Below are positions 1-15,564 of a stretch of 64,000 nucleotides of DNA, one piece after another (the stretch's first letter is position 1; each line of letters begins with the position of its first letter). The notes beneath the pieces were generated by a model that saw only the letters and a program-made list of their open reading frames with translations, was not told the DNA's origin and searched no databases. A program made the position numbers and the translations under genes. Origin of the DNA: Anoplolepis gracilipes (lineage: Eukaryota; Arthropoda; Insecta; Hymenoptera; Formicidae); contig NC_132985.1 of the NCBI RefSeq assembly GCF_047496725.1, positions 4,021,001 through 4,085,000 of the forward strand, written 5' to 3'.

Positions 1-3000
1 AAGAATCTCGCACGCTTTAACCGATAAAAAAGATATCAAATCCTTATTTAGGATTCTACGATCGCGTAAATGAAACATTACGGGAATAACTCTCGGACGG
101 AGAGGGTCCAGAGGAAATGTGCCCTTTATTCGTCATTGTGGGGTGACAGAAAGGGGGAAGGAAGGAGATAGTTTGGGCTAGGTCAAGCCGAGTTGATTCG
201 TCCCCGAATGGCAGTCGAGGGGAATGAGGGGGCTTCAGAAGGGGGGAGGGAAGGGGAGTTAGCGCGACCGTTTCATCCAATTTCTCGACGGCGGGGGAGC
301 GGGCGAACGGGGGTGGATTTCTCCCGATTCCCTCCCCACCATTCCCTTCTCCCTTCTCGCCACTGCCGCTCGACACAATGGCACAACAAAGCGTTACCAG
401 GGTAACTGGCCGACGGAGCGGTTGCCATCACAAAACTTTCCAACTTGTGATTGCAAACATTAACGTCGCCGCGCCGGCACACGCGCTCTGCCGTGCGGAT
501 TCACACGCACGACACGCCGTTCTCACACGCCCGTTCGGCACGCGAGCGCGCGTGCCTGGAACACGCACTTTGTTGTTTCCACTAAGTGCCGGGTGGAGAG
601 AACAACGGTGGCGTCGGCGGTGGCGAGACGCGTCGGGAGGGGTGCGGGCAATGTTAGATGCTTCTTTGTGAATCGTTATGGTTCAAGGTTTCTTTTTATT
701 ATCTCTCTTTGTAGGTTGAATTTTGTTTTCCCTTTGTCGAAAGAAAGAGAGAGAGAGAGAGAAAGTATCACTTTTGATAGCAGATGTATGCCGGCAAAGT
801 TAACGCCCGCTTTGGTAATATCGAATTTTGAGTTTAAATTTTCCCACGATCCGTGTAAAATGAAAATTTTCAACAGATGTATTCTACATAACTTTTCAAC
901 GCATACGTTATACAAAACTCGTAACTGCATACTTTGCGTTATATAATAATCATAACGCACGCGTTAAAAATGATAAAAGGTATCTGTTAGGTGACAATTA
1001 TCGATATGGGCCAATATAATTATTGGAAAAACCCAAACAACCGGAATTTTAAAAACGCTCGAATGTGAATAAAGGATATTATTTTCAATTAACCGATCGC
1101 TCTATCTGATACTTATTGTTAGAAAAGTCGAATTTGCGAGTTAACCGGCGATTAGAACGTTTGATCGGGATGAGAGTCTTGCTATAATATTTTAGATACG
1201 AGGACTTTGTCGATTCTAGGTCTTGAGAAAATACATAGCGGGTTAGCCTTGATTATTTCGCAGTCTCCGCGCGAGTTGGTCTCACGATTTATGCAAAGGG
1301 ATCGACCGCCACCACCGCCGGGCAACCTTGATTACACTTTTATCACTTGAAACGGGTCCCGGCACTTTCAGCGCGTAGCAGCGCGTAACACTGACACCGC
1401 GCGCGCGTGTAATAACACGTGGACAACAGATTGACCTAGTTGTGTGTAATTTTACAATCTGGCTTAGCCACTACGTGTTTTTATGTTAAATAGCTCGTAG
1501 GACGTCATTCGCGGTCGGCGCTGATTATTTCCCACGCGCGACGTAATCGATACTGACGGCGGAGGGTTGCAGGGAAAGAGCCACAAAAGGATATATGTAT
1601 ATATATTTAAATTTATATTTATATTTATATTATTTTGCAATCGCCATTTGTAATGGCACCCTTAGGCGCTATGATATTTCGCACATTTGAAATAATTGAT
1701 GCACAATTTTATGGATATTGAAAATGAAATGAAAACGATGGAGTGAGAAAAAATATACACATGTATTATACGTCGGGATTATTTATTTAGGAGATTTAAC
1801 TTTTGTATATATATCGTATACACGTGACCTCCGGAAGATTAAGAAGCGAAAGAAAAACGTCTCTCGGGCACTTTAGCTTCGCGGAAGGCGAAAATTAATG
1901 GTTTATTTTATTCGCTGCAGAAGACTTCGTGACTTTAATAACGGCGACAAGTTCCGCGCTATCTCGCGCGCGATGGATGACGAAACTCTTAATTAGATAT
2001 CGGAAAAATAGAACTTTCCGCGTAGATCCGTCTCAGGGACGAGACGAGATATTTTGTTTCCGTAACTAGCGAACTGTGTTTCGCCGAACGATAAATTAAC
2101 CATGTAATTCTCAACTTTCCTCTAGTTGATTCCGTTCGATTTTCCTCTCTCAAAAATTATTTACTCGCTAATTGATTTAATTCCAATGCGTCGCGAGACA
2201 AAAAAAAAAGAGTTATTATTTCGCGAATAACTGTATATTTAAAAATAATATTGCTGTACGGTTTTATAGTTATAATTTTCGAAGTATTGGTAAAACAATA
2301 AAGAGAAAACAGATATAGCGATAGTAACGTTAAATTAATAACTATTTTCTTTCTTTTTTTTTTTTTATTTTTTTTTTATTTGTTTGCCATCCAAGTTGTA
2401 AAATTCTGGCATTTAATTAAATTTTTATCCTCGCGTTTTGCGGTGACAGTTTGCGGATACAAACTCTTCGCGAATTACAAGTAAAAATGATACGTGTCAT
2501 CGATTCGCACACTTTCGTCACGTTCTAGTTAGCCATCTGTCCGAAAGGAGAGCGGGCGGCTAAGTAAAGTGAAACCGCTTTGTGTAAATGACATGGATCT
2601 AAAATAGGATAGACTATGTATTATACAGTCAAACTGATAAGGTGCTACCGCGACAGCTGTTCAAATCATTTCTTTTATTTTTATACGTTTCATCATTCCG
2701 TGTATTTCCTCTTCTCGTCTGTCTTTCTTTTTTTCATTTAATCGATATATTTCTGTCTTGATCTTGTATAGTATCTTTCTCGTACGAACAGAATCTTTTC
2801 CAATCCGTGAGAAATCCGTAAGCAATATACCGCATGTGTTCTGTTTACCATTATATTTATAAAGACACTAATACTTGAGTATGTATCTAATTATGATGAC
2901 AGGTGCGAATTCATTACTCGTAATTACACGCAAGCAACTCATGCGGTTGCACATCTATTCGCCGTATGCACTATTTGCGCTAGTGCAGTATTATTTTACC

Positions 3001-3227
3001 ACTATTAGCTATTCATATACGAGTCATTGAAAACCAGACTGGTTCGAGTACTTTACATAATGATGGAGATTAATGATAATTACATATCGCAGACTTTCTA
3101 TGCATATTTGTAAACATTTTTTTTTATTTATACAAAATGCCTAAGGCTGCTTTTGAAACAGTCTTTTGTAATTTCATAAAAAGCTTGCATCTCAAACGCT
3201 TTATTTAAAAATTGCCCGGAGAGGGAA

Positions 3228-3230
<3 letters not shown>
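1..3230. other. No gene seen
   Basis: A CpG-rich first 650 bp with G-rich runs near 225-310, a short GA repeat at 745-762, then AT-rich unique DNA. Open frames are short, non-ATG or compositionally biased. Confidence 0.6.

Positions 3231-3280
<50 letters not shown>
3231..3280. repeat. (AT)25 microsatellite
   Basis: Fifty bases of uninterrupted AT dinucleotide. Confidence 0.98.
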
Positions 3281-3283
<3 letters not shown>

Positions 3284-6200
3284 CGTCGCGCAGCATAATT
3301 GCTACTAGATCTTTTAGCTTATAACAAATAAAGATTCCAGGCTAAATAATAATTCCAGGTCGTAATTAGCTCTCGAACGAATACACAGAAGGGTAAAACG
3401 TGTCATGTTGGTTGTTACGAGAGCGATTGCTCAAGAGGATTGCAACAACGACATTCCTTATTGTGTTCCTCTGCCGCGGAGTTTCCCTTTTTGAACTTCG
3501 CCTCCTCCTTTCGTCCACGTCTCTCGCCATCGTCGTGTCCCGCGTCCCGCCGACTCGTAGGCCTTGGAACGAGCACTTTTACGCGACGCTGGAATGCAGC
3601 GGTTCGCCGCCTCTGTTGATCTATCTAGGTCCTCCTCGTTTCGCGTGTGCGCATGAAAACATCGCCGCGCGTGCGATAATTCTTCGTCGCCTTTTCTTTT
3701 CGCGATCTCGCCGGCTCTTATGGAATTCGCGCGAGGTTACGAGATTACTCGTTCCGTTAATTCTTGTAAGCGCGTCGAGTTGCGACGTCGAATGGAATTT
3801 TATTGCTGCTCGCGAGCTGCCGCTTTAATTGCGCCGCGTTTCCACTTTCAATCGCGACGTTTTTAATAGTGTAAACACAGTAGACTGTCCTCAATCTATG
3901 TTATTCAGTCTCGTAATCGTTTATATCGAATTGCTCCTTTCCCTCGCGCTCATATTTCTATTCTTCAAACGCGAAAGCTTTTAAATAACATCTCTTGAAG
4001 TGTCTACGACAAAGGCGTAATTGAATAGGCTGCGAATTCTGCGTTTCATTAATCATGACGCATATAAGTATAATGAGTCAAGTACGACTTGAAAAGGATT
4101 AGTCTGATGTACTGGCAGATGTTGTTCTACAAGCGTATATACGAGTATATAGTAACGAACGCGCGCGATGATATTGATGGCGTGCCATGTTGCTTTGAAA
4201 CAAAAAGCGGCGTCATGTAGGGATTAGCTAAGAGGATTGAAGGTGGCGAGTGCGATATCACACGTGTGTGTCTGTTGGATTAATGCGTTTGTATTAGAGC
4301 GCGCCATTAAATCTGATAGTCGTTTTGCCACCAGATGAAAGAGCGAGATTTACAATTGTACGTAATAACAACTATAACATTTTTCAACGGGTATATATTA
4401 GTTGCGAGAAATTGGATGTTATCAATCATCGTTTCACGATGTGACTCACGTTTTATTCACGATTACACAATCGGCAGAAATATTATCCTTTTATTTCTCC
4501 TTATTTCTTCACTTCCCGTAAAAATTGCCTTAACATCGGGCTATACGAAAAACATGTTCTGAGAAACCTGCGTGTAAGATATGTATCGTCTTAAGATGAT
4601 TTCCGTTTACGTAACTAGTTAATCATTCAGATAGAGTAAAAGAACTCCCAGGATTCGGGAAGATCGAACATCAAGCTCTAAGCGCGCCGCTCATTTCTAT
4701 CTCTCGTAACTGAACGTCAAACTTCGCAACTGACGTCGTTGTCGTTTACGTAACGAGTTCACAGGCAGGACTACACAGTTGAGATTACCTGCATGCCAGG
4801 TGCTGTTGCTCAAACTATCTTCTGAGAACTACTTGTCAGACGAGTCACGTGTAAAACGTGGTTAATAGGTACGATCGTAAAAAGTAGACGGGGGAATGTC
4901 TTTTCAATTCGGTTTAATTCGAATTGATGGTCCAATTTGTCGCATTAAGTACGCACTTGATTCATTCCCGTAAATAAATCAGTTTTATAAAAATCATTTT
5001 ACAATTTTATAATAATTACATTTAATCAATAGTTTTAATTTTTGAATATTTTTAATAACCATTAGAAATGTTCCATATAAAAAAAAAAAAAAAAATGTGA
5101 ATATAGTTATAGAGCTAAATACAATTTTTACTTTTTTATTAGTCATCGAAAATTAATTGTTGGCAAAGCGAATAAGTAATGCTCAGGAACACTCTTGTTC
5201 TTTTTGTCGGGACAGAATTTATCTTTGCTAGCCGACATGCTCCAATTAAAGATTTCTGACGTTAATGCCCGTCTGAGTATGTTTATCTTTTAATGAATGG
5301 AAATACTTTGGCCTTGGATAATTCGTACAAGCTGTTCTACGATCGCGCAAACCTTAATGTAACCGCTTTTTCATGGATCTATCAATTGATCAAATCTCTG
5401 TATTATTTAATTTAAAAACAATCGAGGTAATTGTGACAATTCACTGCAAGATATTTTCCAATGATAAAATTAATGATAAACAAAAATATTTCTAAAAATT
5501 AAAAGACAATTGAGTTAATGTATTTATTATTAAAATTATAAAAAGTTATAAAAAATTATAAAATTGTTATAAAATAATTATTATAAAATTATAAGATGAT
5601 TATATTATAATACAAACGCGTCATATTTGGTTCACGCGAAATTAGTCTTCATTGATATATCTGATTGTGAGATCTTCGAAAGTCTCTCGAGCATTGAGAG
5701 GTCTCGAATTTCGCGTGGACCACGTGGGCGTTAATGTCCGTGGGCCTTGTGCAGGTGCAAGCTTGTATATGGCCACGATGCAAATGCGTCCGGCGTGGAA
5801 CCTCGATCTGACATGTCGATGACCTTGAACTTGACATTGGGCGACCCCGCGCATCCTCTTACTTTTACAAGAGTATGAAACTTTTACTTTCACTTTGCAC
5901 CGGATTCTCGTTTACGTGTTCTTAATGCACGCAATGTAGGCCGAATAAAAGGAGAGCGGCGGCTGCTGGTCCGTCGCAACATCTTACGACGCAGATAAAT
6001 CGATCACGATGAATGAGAGACTAAGTTTCTCCGCGAGGATAAACGCGCAGGTGTGTAATTTATACTCCTTTTCCGATTTGCATAAACTTAATGTATTTCT
6101 TAGTCGTTTTTTATATTTTTGTATATATAAAATCTTTATTATATATGTATTAAGAGGGAAAGCAATATATGTATATGTATAAGACACGATAACTTTACTT

Positions 6201-8813
6201 GATATCAATGAACAATGTTTGATTCACAAATTACTGGAACAGCTGCGACAACAAGCGGTGCCAGAGGATTTCTCGGAGCGTGACGCTTATTGTTCCGCGC
6301 GATCTTGGCACGCTTGACTATGCGGTGCCGCAATGAACATTCAAACCAGTCGAAATTCTTGCAATTACAAACGAATTATACGCTCAGACGCCACTGTTCG
6401 TATTTTCGCGCCGTATAAATTTACGCGGGTATCTCTCTTTTTTTTTTTTAACTTTATCACGAAACATTGATTTATGCCGTTTCATTTTGTCGATAATCAG
6501 CTGTTCTTAACGCGTGTTCGCGTGATCGCGTGTTTAGTAACTTTGAAGGAGTAATTAAATGGTCAACTCCTGTATAGCTGTATCTGATCCAGATTTGTCT
6601 CTACTTTTAAAGATAAGCCCGCCCGCTAATATTAATGGAGTTGCACTGCGAAGTATATATATATAACACTGCTTGATGTAGTAATACCTTTGAGAAAAAC
6701 TTTCCGCCTAAACGACGTTCATTAAGCGGCTGCTTTATTTCAAAAGCTATCTCTCGGATGTAAATTATTTTATCTCGCCGTGCAGGACAAGCAGATAGAT
6801 AAGAAATTATTTGGAGCAAAACTTGTGCTTTCTTAAATATGTTTTTTATAATATTTTCATTGTTAAAGTAAAGCTGAGATGTTAGAAATATATTAGGCAC
6901 ATATATCGCCGACGCGTAGAAATGTAGAAACAAAAAAAGCAGACTAATAATAATAATTATAATAATAATGTGATAATAATAAGTCAAATTAGGTAAATTG
7001 CAAGAGATTGTACATAATCTTAGTGCTTTAGTATTTTCTTTACTCTCACAAAATAGACTTGAAACAATCTACATTTAGCTAGAAGGTATTATCTTACATA
7101 GAATGTATATAGAATTACATAATTTATTGCGTACGTAAAACTACATGTATGTAGTAACTATGTAGTAGGTCATTCTCGATAATTATTCCATAATTTCTTC
7201 ATTGAAATGCCAAAGCTAATCAGATGGGAATTAGGTTGTCAACGCACATGTAAATGGAACGGCTTCGTATTCTCAGTTATTTTAGTACCTATTTACCCTT
7301 TTGCCAACTTTGAGCGTCTTCAAATATAGCGTCTTAACTGCCCTGTCTTCTCCGTACGAGCTACTTCGTAGTTCATCGTTAATACAGCGGTACCTCAATT
7401 CAAGAACGAGCGTGTACATACCACACTGGTGAGAACAAAAGACGAGTGGTGTAATTTGCCGGAGGATGATGCCACCGGCGTCGCGCGTATTCATTGTACT
7501 CGGATAGAGAAAGGCTAGATCGATCGGGTTATTTCGTTGTACGAGGTTCGAGAGATTTGCAAATTAGTAAGAGAAGAAAAAAATCAGGCAACGCATGATC
7601 TCTTCCTCTCTTTTCTCGAGAAACTCTTTATCTACGACGCTCGTAAATCAAATCGCCCCCTAAAGCCTCCACCCCGAGAAACCGATTAATTCCGAATTAA
7701 AAACGAATCGATAATTACGAAAAAAAAAAAAAAAAACGAATCGGGTGGAATTCTTCGTTGAAAATGGATCCTCTCGGCGAAGGGTTAAATACTCCCCTCC
7801 TCCTCCCCCCTCCTCCTTCCCCCCCCCCTCCTTCTGGCGAGTCGATCGCACTTGAATGGTCCGGTAGAATATCTGAGAAGTATCCTGACTTTGCAATAAT
7901 TCTTCCTTTCTCATCTCGTCTCTGCTCTGTTCTCCTTTTTCACTTCCTCTCTTTCTCACCTTTTCTCGTTATCGATCCGTCTGCGATCTGCGAAAGAAAG
8001 ACACACGAAAGGTGTGCTTCGTGCATGGATTTTAATCTCGTACTTTGTTAACTTTGGTAGTAGGTAGGTACGTTTGCTTATACGACTGGGAATCGTCCTT
8101 CTTAGCGTTCTTTTTAGCGTTTCATTAATTAGTACGGCATTCCTGCTTGCCATAGTCTCGCGTTTTTGCTCTTTTCATTATATCCGTAATAATTAAAAAG
8201 AGACAGTTTTTAATGAATCTCTTTTAATTTATATTTTATCGAATAACAAGAATTAGTTTAAAAAAATAATTTCCCAATAAAATCGTTCGTGTTCGCGGCA
8301 ATGAGTAAAGACGGTAAGGGCGGTGGGGTCAAAGGGTTAAATCGCGCATTCAGTTCCGCATTGCGGTCCACGCGTGCTTTTCTCCACTACGCGCTATATC
8401 TTCGTCTCGCGATTGGGCTCGCTCGTCTCTCCTTATTGCGTACTTTGCCAAGGCTCTCACGAGTCCCTGACGAGCATCTCCTCCGAGGGCCTCGGCACGG
8501 GAATAGTACACGACGTAAGATAGAGCCGTTCGTGAATTATTGAGGGTGGCGTGTACGACTCGCTGCCAGCAATGTGGGGGAGCATCGTCGCGATCGTGTC
8601 GCCGAGACGCCTCTTCGTCTGCATTGGAGATCCGCGATGCGACTTAACGTTACATCAAAAACGATCGATTTCGGCGAATGGACAAAATTTTAAATTCACG
8701 TGGCCATTTTTAAATTAGCATTTCGTAAGAGAGGAGAAAACACGTTTCTCCAAGTCTATCTGAAGAAGAATCATCTCTCTCTCTCATTTTGCTTTAGAAA
8801 ATATATATTTATT

Positions 8814-8817
<4 letters not shown>
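3281..8817. other. No gene seen
   Basis: Mostly AT-rich unique DNA. A 142-codon frame at 3400-3828 starts at GTG and has no ATG, so it is not a credible gene. A C-rich run lies near 7796-7835. Confidence 0.6.

Positions 8818-8850
<33 letters not shown>
8818..8850. repeat. (TA)n microsatellite
   Basis: About 16 TA units followed by TTTATTTATTTT. Confidence 0.95.
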
Positions 8851-8855
<5 letters not shown>

Positions 8856-11770
8856 TTATTTTAATAGGACTTTGAAAATTTGGCTTACTTTGCATGATTG
8901 ATAAAATACACATAAATAAACTAAATGATTAATACGTGTATAAAATATATCGTTTCTCTCTCATTCGTGTTACGAAATATTTTCGCTTTGGGTGACATCA
9001 ACGCGGGTATCTCACATTTCCGCTCCGCGTCGATAACCTGGAAATAGTGGTGTTGGAACGTGTGACGTAACGAATCGTTCCGAATCGAATAGGAGCGGTT
9101 TTAAAAAAGACATGGGTATATTCGTATGATTTCAGATCATCTTCCATTTATATCAATTCTAATTGCGATTCTAATTGTTACAGTCATTAAGGAAGATAAT
9201 AATAATGCTTACACAGTCTCGTTAAATTCTTTTTGCATACATAGATGAACCAATATTTATTTACGAAAGTATTAAAAATAAGCATGGATAAGATAATAGT
9301 CGGAAGAAAATATACACACGCAGACACACATAAATATATATATGCAATTTTGCTCTCCTTCTCTCGAAATATTTTTTGATAAAACGAATCACGTGTATAA
9401 AATAAAGGTAACGTTAAATTTTACGGTTGAACCGAAAACGTGCTTAACAAATTCATTTACGATCTAACGAGCACGTCACGCATCGTCCCGCTAATTTGCC
9501 TCTGCCTCCCACGCGATCGCTCGATGTGGGTCCAGTTAATTATATTACACGATTACCTCCCACGCGAGGTACATTTGCAAAGCGAAATTATTTCACAATT
9601 AGTAATTAGTAATTAGAAGTTCTACTCAGAAAACGAAATTTCTTTCCGATCGGAAATGCGCTAGATATAATAAATAAAAAGTTAATAAATTCAGATGCGA
9701 GTTTGTCAGGATTGACGTTTCAATACTTTGTCGATCGATCATCTTTGTAGATATATTCCGTGGATATTACATTGGTCGTATTGTAATTTGCGAAATCATA
9801 TTGTATTGTATCCTACACGACGTCAAGGCGTCTCCATCCGCGCATTTAATTTATGATATGCAAGAGCGAAACTACGTGATTTGCAAGCGTGTCTATCGCG
9901 CGGCGCGAGTGTGGGAGTGTTCCGAGTAGATCGACTTTTTATTGGGTCGCCAGTTTTTTTTTCTCTTTTTTTTTTTTCTACGTCGAAACTGCAACGAGCA
10001 TACACAGTGGCGTATTCATTACCTGAAATATCCTCTCATAAATTTTCAAGCTGAATCCTTGCTCGACTGGTGCATATCACTCCCGCGAGCCACGTCCTTT
10101 GGCAGTAAGTAAATTACTTCGAAGGTTAGCCATCGTGTATTCGCGATATCGCGAATAAACTTACGACGCAATAAGTCTTACATTAAATAAATTTCATTGT
10201 TGAACGGGATTCATTTGTGTAAAAGGGAGCAAAAAAGTAAATATGGAGTCGTAAGCTGGACCGATTGCAAGTTGCAAGTGTGCTCGTAACACACACTCTT
10301 CTACTCATCATTTTTTCGTATAAGTACGACAATTATACAAGTTTTTGCATCTACCGTGTTTTCTCGAGAAGATGATAAATGCTTTATCATAAAAGTCTAC
10401 TCTGTTAGAAATAAAAATATAAAAAAATAACTAAATAATTTTATTACTTTATTTTCTTTTATTATTTTATCGTCTCGCTTTGTGAAAGTGAAATAATTTA
10501 AAAATGATTCGACAATTGTTTGTCATCTTTAATACTTTCCGCTGTATATTTAGATTTTTGCGACGAGGCGTACGCCCCCGACAGAACGAGGGGGATTTCA
10601 TGCTGCGTGACATAGACTTAAAGCCGCGGATATCATGGATGCAAGAGAACGGAATAGGAGGAGGGTAAAAGGAGGAGGAATATCAAATATGCTAGGACAG
10701 ATGCATGATCCCACAGTAGTTTGCCATTCTTGCCGGTTTCGCTCTTTCCGATACTTGTTCCCTTTAAACGTTTCCTCCGTGTTCCTCCCCTTTCTATCTC
10801 TATCTTTATCCGGCCACCTCTACCCTCGGCACTCGCTCCTTCTCATCGTGCGTTTCTCGCGTCTACCACCCTCGCGGAGCCCTCTCGATCGGCCGTTTTT
10901 TTTTTTTTTTTCCTCTTTCTCGCGTAATTATAGTTTCCACTGTTGCATGCATGTAGTATAGCCAGTTCATGATAGCTTGGGAGTACTTTTTATTACGTTA
11001 CGCCGTTGTGCCTTTCGTGGAAAAGTTCACGTTTCATGAATGTGGTTTTTTATTATTTATTACACACTGTTAAAACTTAATATGATTATGTAGATACATC
11101 TTCATAAACTTTTTTTAGAAAGAAAAAGCATTTAATTTTTAGAAAAAGTATGGGTATATAGACCTTTTTACACTACATGTATAAGGTTAAAAAAAAAACC
11201 ATTACGATTACGAATAATTGCATTGGAAATCATTGCGTGTATTTCGATTCGAATTTCAAGATATAATGAGATTTATATGTTTGTAAATGATGAAACTTTT
11301 GCAATTCTAGTTTGCCGGTACCCTCTGCCGTAAGGCAAGCTCGATAACTAAGACTCGAAATCCGGCTTAATGATTATGACAGGATAGGATACGATCGCTC
11401 ATGTAGATCTTTGCGATTTATCCTTTGTGGTAATCCGGATTTAAATATTGAACTTTGGCTAGCTTCTTCCGTCTTGCTCACGTTTAGCGTAAACTTCTAC
11501 ATCTCGCGTTCTATCACATTTCAACCTTCTTTTTATGTATGTACTTTCTATACTATTCAAATATTTGGAAAGTAAGCGTCCTTCACTGCTTCACTATTTG
11601 CGATCATGAGAAAACGCACATTTTACCGCAAGAACCACTAATAGTAATATCTGTAAAGTCAACTTGGAGAAAATTAATATAACTTGGGTTTTTCTCGATA
11701 ATTCAAATTGTGTGCTCGTAGCTTTCATGAGAATTAAATATTAAATTAATTAAAACGTACATATCTTTAG

Positions 11771-11772
<2 letters not shown>
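8851..11772. other. No gene seen
   Basis: AT-rich unique DNA with a CpG-rich patch at 10560-10980 (CT-rich). An open segment between an acceptor near 10006 and a gtaagt at 10103 was judged a likely pseudo-exon. Confidence 0.6.

Positions 11773-11803
<31 letters not shown>
11773..11803. repeat. Poly(T) run, 31 nt
   Basis: Thirty-one consecutive T. A GT-rich stretch follows at 11826-11842. Confidence 0.97.
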
Positions 11804-14800
11804 CTAACAGGAATTTCTATACGTGTATGTGTGTGTGTGTGTGAGGTAAAGTCGCGTGATTTCCAAGTATAATTTTAAAATAATTGCATGGAAACGTATG
11901 CTACATTTTAATTTTTTCCGCGAAAGGTTTGTTTTGAAAAATTGTATCCGTAATTTATAGATCAACGACACATGTCTTGATATTATTTTTACGCGAATTT
12001 AGATTTGCGCGGCGTCAGATTTTGGAAAGGTATCGGCGCTCCGTATCAGTCGAGAAGAGATTGACTTTTATTATACTCGTCGAGGCAATCTAAGTGGAGA
12101 ATAAAACGAAATGCCTTTCGCGCGAGGCGAGATCCTGGGGCTATCTGCTTTTCTAAACTTTATTATTCCGAAGCGATAAGTCATGCATTCGTAACGAAAT
12201 AGTACGCTCAGTTAGTTTTCCGGCAAACGGGAGGACTCGGGGAGAATGCCTTCATTTCTTTCTTCTCGCTACGGGCCGGGTTTTGGCTCGCGTTTCCCGC
12301 GGGACCTTCGGAAGAGGAGCAGACACCCGAAATTCTTTCCTAAGGAAAAGTCGGCTCCCCCTTTTCCTCGTCGGCACCTTTCGCGAATTCGATCGAAATC
12401 CACTTAACTCGCCGCCGCGGCACTGATTCGATTTTCGAGATTCACTCGCTCTTCGGCTCGATACGCGCGCGTCCGAGGGTGAAAGAAAGAACCCCGAGGG
12501 TGGTGGTAGTGGTTTGTACGTGTGCGCGTGTGCATGTGTGCAAGCGCTTTCGATAGGCCCGACGAGAGTCGACGTGCGCTGAGCGGACAAGGGATGGGGG
12601 GGAGGTAGAGTGGCGATTAATTATGCAGAAAAGCTGCGATCGATGAAGGAACGTGCACCCTTAAAATATTGATACCACGAACGGTCTCTACTACCATAAC
12701 CGCCTCTCTCTCTCTCTCTCTCCTGCTATTCTCTACCCTCGATCTAACAACCGCCGCCGAGGCCGCGGTATAGCGAGGGGGCTTCGCAGACTCTCTCGAT
12801 TGTGTGTTCTATACCTGTAATATCGAATCCACCCAAGTGAAAAGTAATATTCGCCTCGGGACGTGGGCGGGCGTTCGGAAACTACCATCTGCCTGCTTTC
12901 CGTACTTCATCCATGTGCATACTTTATTATTACAGCCGCGGTAATTTTGCTTTGTTTTGTCATATCGGCCGGCCGTTTTAAATCCTCATAGAGACGAAAA
13001 TGATTTCGAATCTCAATCCGAGCGTCAATTCGGATAAATTGAATCGAGTCTTCGCCTATCTTAGAGAGCGTCTCTCGAGGATTTCGCGCGGCGAAATTTA
13101 CGAAAAAGGCGGCATTTGCGATGAAGAAACTGGTATACGGCGTCTCTCATAGGATTTCTGATTTTCTCTTTATTACATTTCAAACGGCGAGAGAAAGAGA
13201 ATCAACCGCGCAGCAGTTTCTTTTCATTCGGTGTAATCACGTCTAATAACAGCGATTGCGATTGATGGAGAGAAGCCACGAATAGATAGAGCTGTCCCTT
13301 CCATTTTTTTCAGCGGCGAAGCTAATCGCCTCCTTCTCATCAAGCCCAAAGTATTCGGAGAGAGAGAGAGGAATTCGTCTTATTATTTCGTAGACGTGCA
13401 AGAAGAATTAATAGGAAAATTCCGTCCGCGGGCGAGATTCTTGCCGTGTGGAACTTTTAAGTTCGTCAATGCTGCTGTACGTCAACAGAGAGAGGGAGAG
13501 AGAGAGAAGGGAAAAGAAGGCAGAAGGAGGGGCGAGAGCATGGTATTTTCACACTTTCCTTCTCCGAAGTTGGAGAAACTCACCGTGAGGAAAGCCTGCC
13601 GCGAGAGGTTCGCATTTTCTGCGGTACATTGAGCGGAACGCAAAGTTCTCACGGTTATATCGTGTTCCAATCAAAGGGGGAAACGATGCATACTTTATTC
13701 GCCGAAAGAAATGTCTTCTCTAATGCCTATTACTTTTTCATGATACACCTGTGTTACGTAAAAATATTACATTAAACACTTATTAGAATACGTATTGTAC
13801 GATTAAGAAAGTTTGCCTTTTTTTTTCAATATTGAGTAAAATAGCTACTACAATCGTTACAGTAATACAATGGAATGTTGGGTAAGTCTGTACTGGAATA
13901 AGATAATTTTGAATTATAAATTAATTGTATATAATTTTATATATTTATCTGTTTTGTGAAATTATAATTAAATGTAAACAACATTATAAATTTAAAAGTT
14001 TGCGATACTGATTTCTATCTTTCGAGTTACGATTCTGTAACATGATGAAGTGTACTCAACGGTACGCGATAAATTTATCGACGGGAAATAGCTCTTATCG
14101 AGAGAAATTGAGTAGATATAAAAAAAGTACACAAATATATAATTATATGACGTATTAATTATATTTAAATAATGATAATATTTCCTGTACACATTATTAA
14201 AAATTTATTTTGCTTTTATTTCATTTCATGAAATTATATTAAATTTATATATGTAATAATAATTGTAATATTTAATTTGATTAAAATTGTCAAATCAAAC
14301 TTTATCAACTTTTCTGTAAACATGACGTTTCTTATTTCTAAAAGTCATGCGTATCGATCGTCTCGCGTTTATTTTTATCGTATATTGAGATGAAAATAAA
14401 CTCGAGAATTGGCACGAGAGATTCGATGGCGAATGCGCGCTAGAAATATTGGTCACGACCGATCCAATAGCTATGACTTCACCTGTTCGAATTCTATCGC
14501 ATTCATAATTTTTGCGTTATATTTTCGGCGAATCCGTCGGATTTGCGGAATAAATCACTCTCTCTTCTCAGTCACACGTAATTACGTAACCTAAACCACG
14601 ATCCGCCGCGCACTTTCGCAAGCGCGCATTCTCGAGATTGTAAACGTGAATGTAACTTGCTCGAGTACTTTTGACGTGTAAACTTGCAATGAAATTATAT
14701 CTTAGAGCTAACACATATGTATCCCTATATTAAGATATGACTCAACACTGAAAGGGTTAATTATAATATGCATCGTAGTGTCTTATCCGTTTATTAGTTT

Positions 14801-15564
14801 AGACTAACACAGCAACGATTATAAATTCTCCGTGGCAGATAATCCTGCAGTAGGAACGCCCCTCTCGGAGAGGAAGAACGTCTTAGTGCTATTGTGTAAA
14901 ATAATCCTAGAAAAATTGAAGAAATTACGTTGGTTACCGCCGTTTAATCGCGAACGATGAGAGCGTTTTCGCGCGGAATCGCCCGGTCGCACGATGGAGA
15001 AGACCCATTGTCCTTGCGCCGGAGCCGGTTTCGAAAGCTGAAAAAAAATCGTCGATATGAGGGTGGGGAGTAGAAAGAAAGAGAGAGAGATAGTTATACT
15101 CGCGGTTGTATACTTGCCTTCCTCCTAGTCGGAGATGAAAACAGTCCGAGGAATCTTTCTCACGACCCGGGGGTATCCTGGGATCAACGTGTCGAAGAAC
15201 TGCGAACTAAAATGAAAGGAAAGGAGACCGAGTGTGAGGACTATCCTTCTTCCTCGCTCGCGTTCCGGATGTTCCGCTCGTTTATTACGTCGTTGTTTTA
15301 CCCGATTTTCACGAACGTCGAACATCGAGCGCGATCATCTTCATCGACGTAGACATGTGGGAATTTTTAGAATTTAGCGCGGCGAAAAACGCGCGATGTC
15401 ATTGTGCGACTGACGTCTACTTCTATCGAAGATCTATCGACTTTATATACGACGAAAAAATTATATTCTCATTTTCAGAATTTCACTTATCTTTATAATA
15501 TCTTTCTTCAAGCAAAAGCGCTAAAAGAATTCTCTTAGTTTAAGAGAGAAATTCTTTACACTAG
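11804..15564. other. No gene seen
   Basis: A CpG-rich island at about 12000-13680 with CT and GA repeats (12703-12722, 13485-13510), otherwise AT-rich. Frames here are arginine/serine-biased and unrecognised. Confidence 0.55.

Noticed and set aside
3400..3828. 142-codon open frame
   Set aside because: Starts at GTG, contains no ATG, leucine/arginine/serine-biased, no motif or splice context.
10006..10102. Open segment between cacag and gtaagt
   Set aside because: Thirty-two open codons are expected by chance; the acceptor's T-rich tract is too far upstream.
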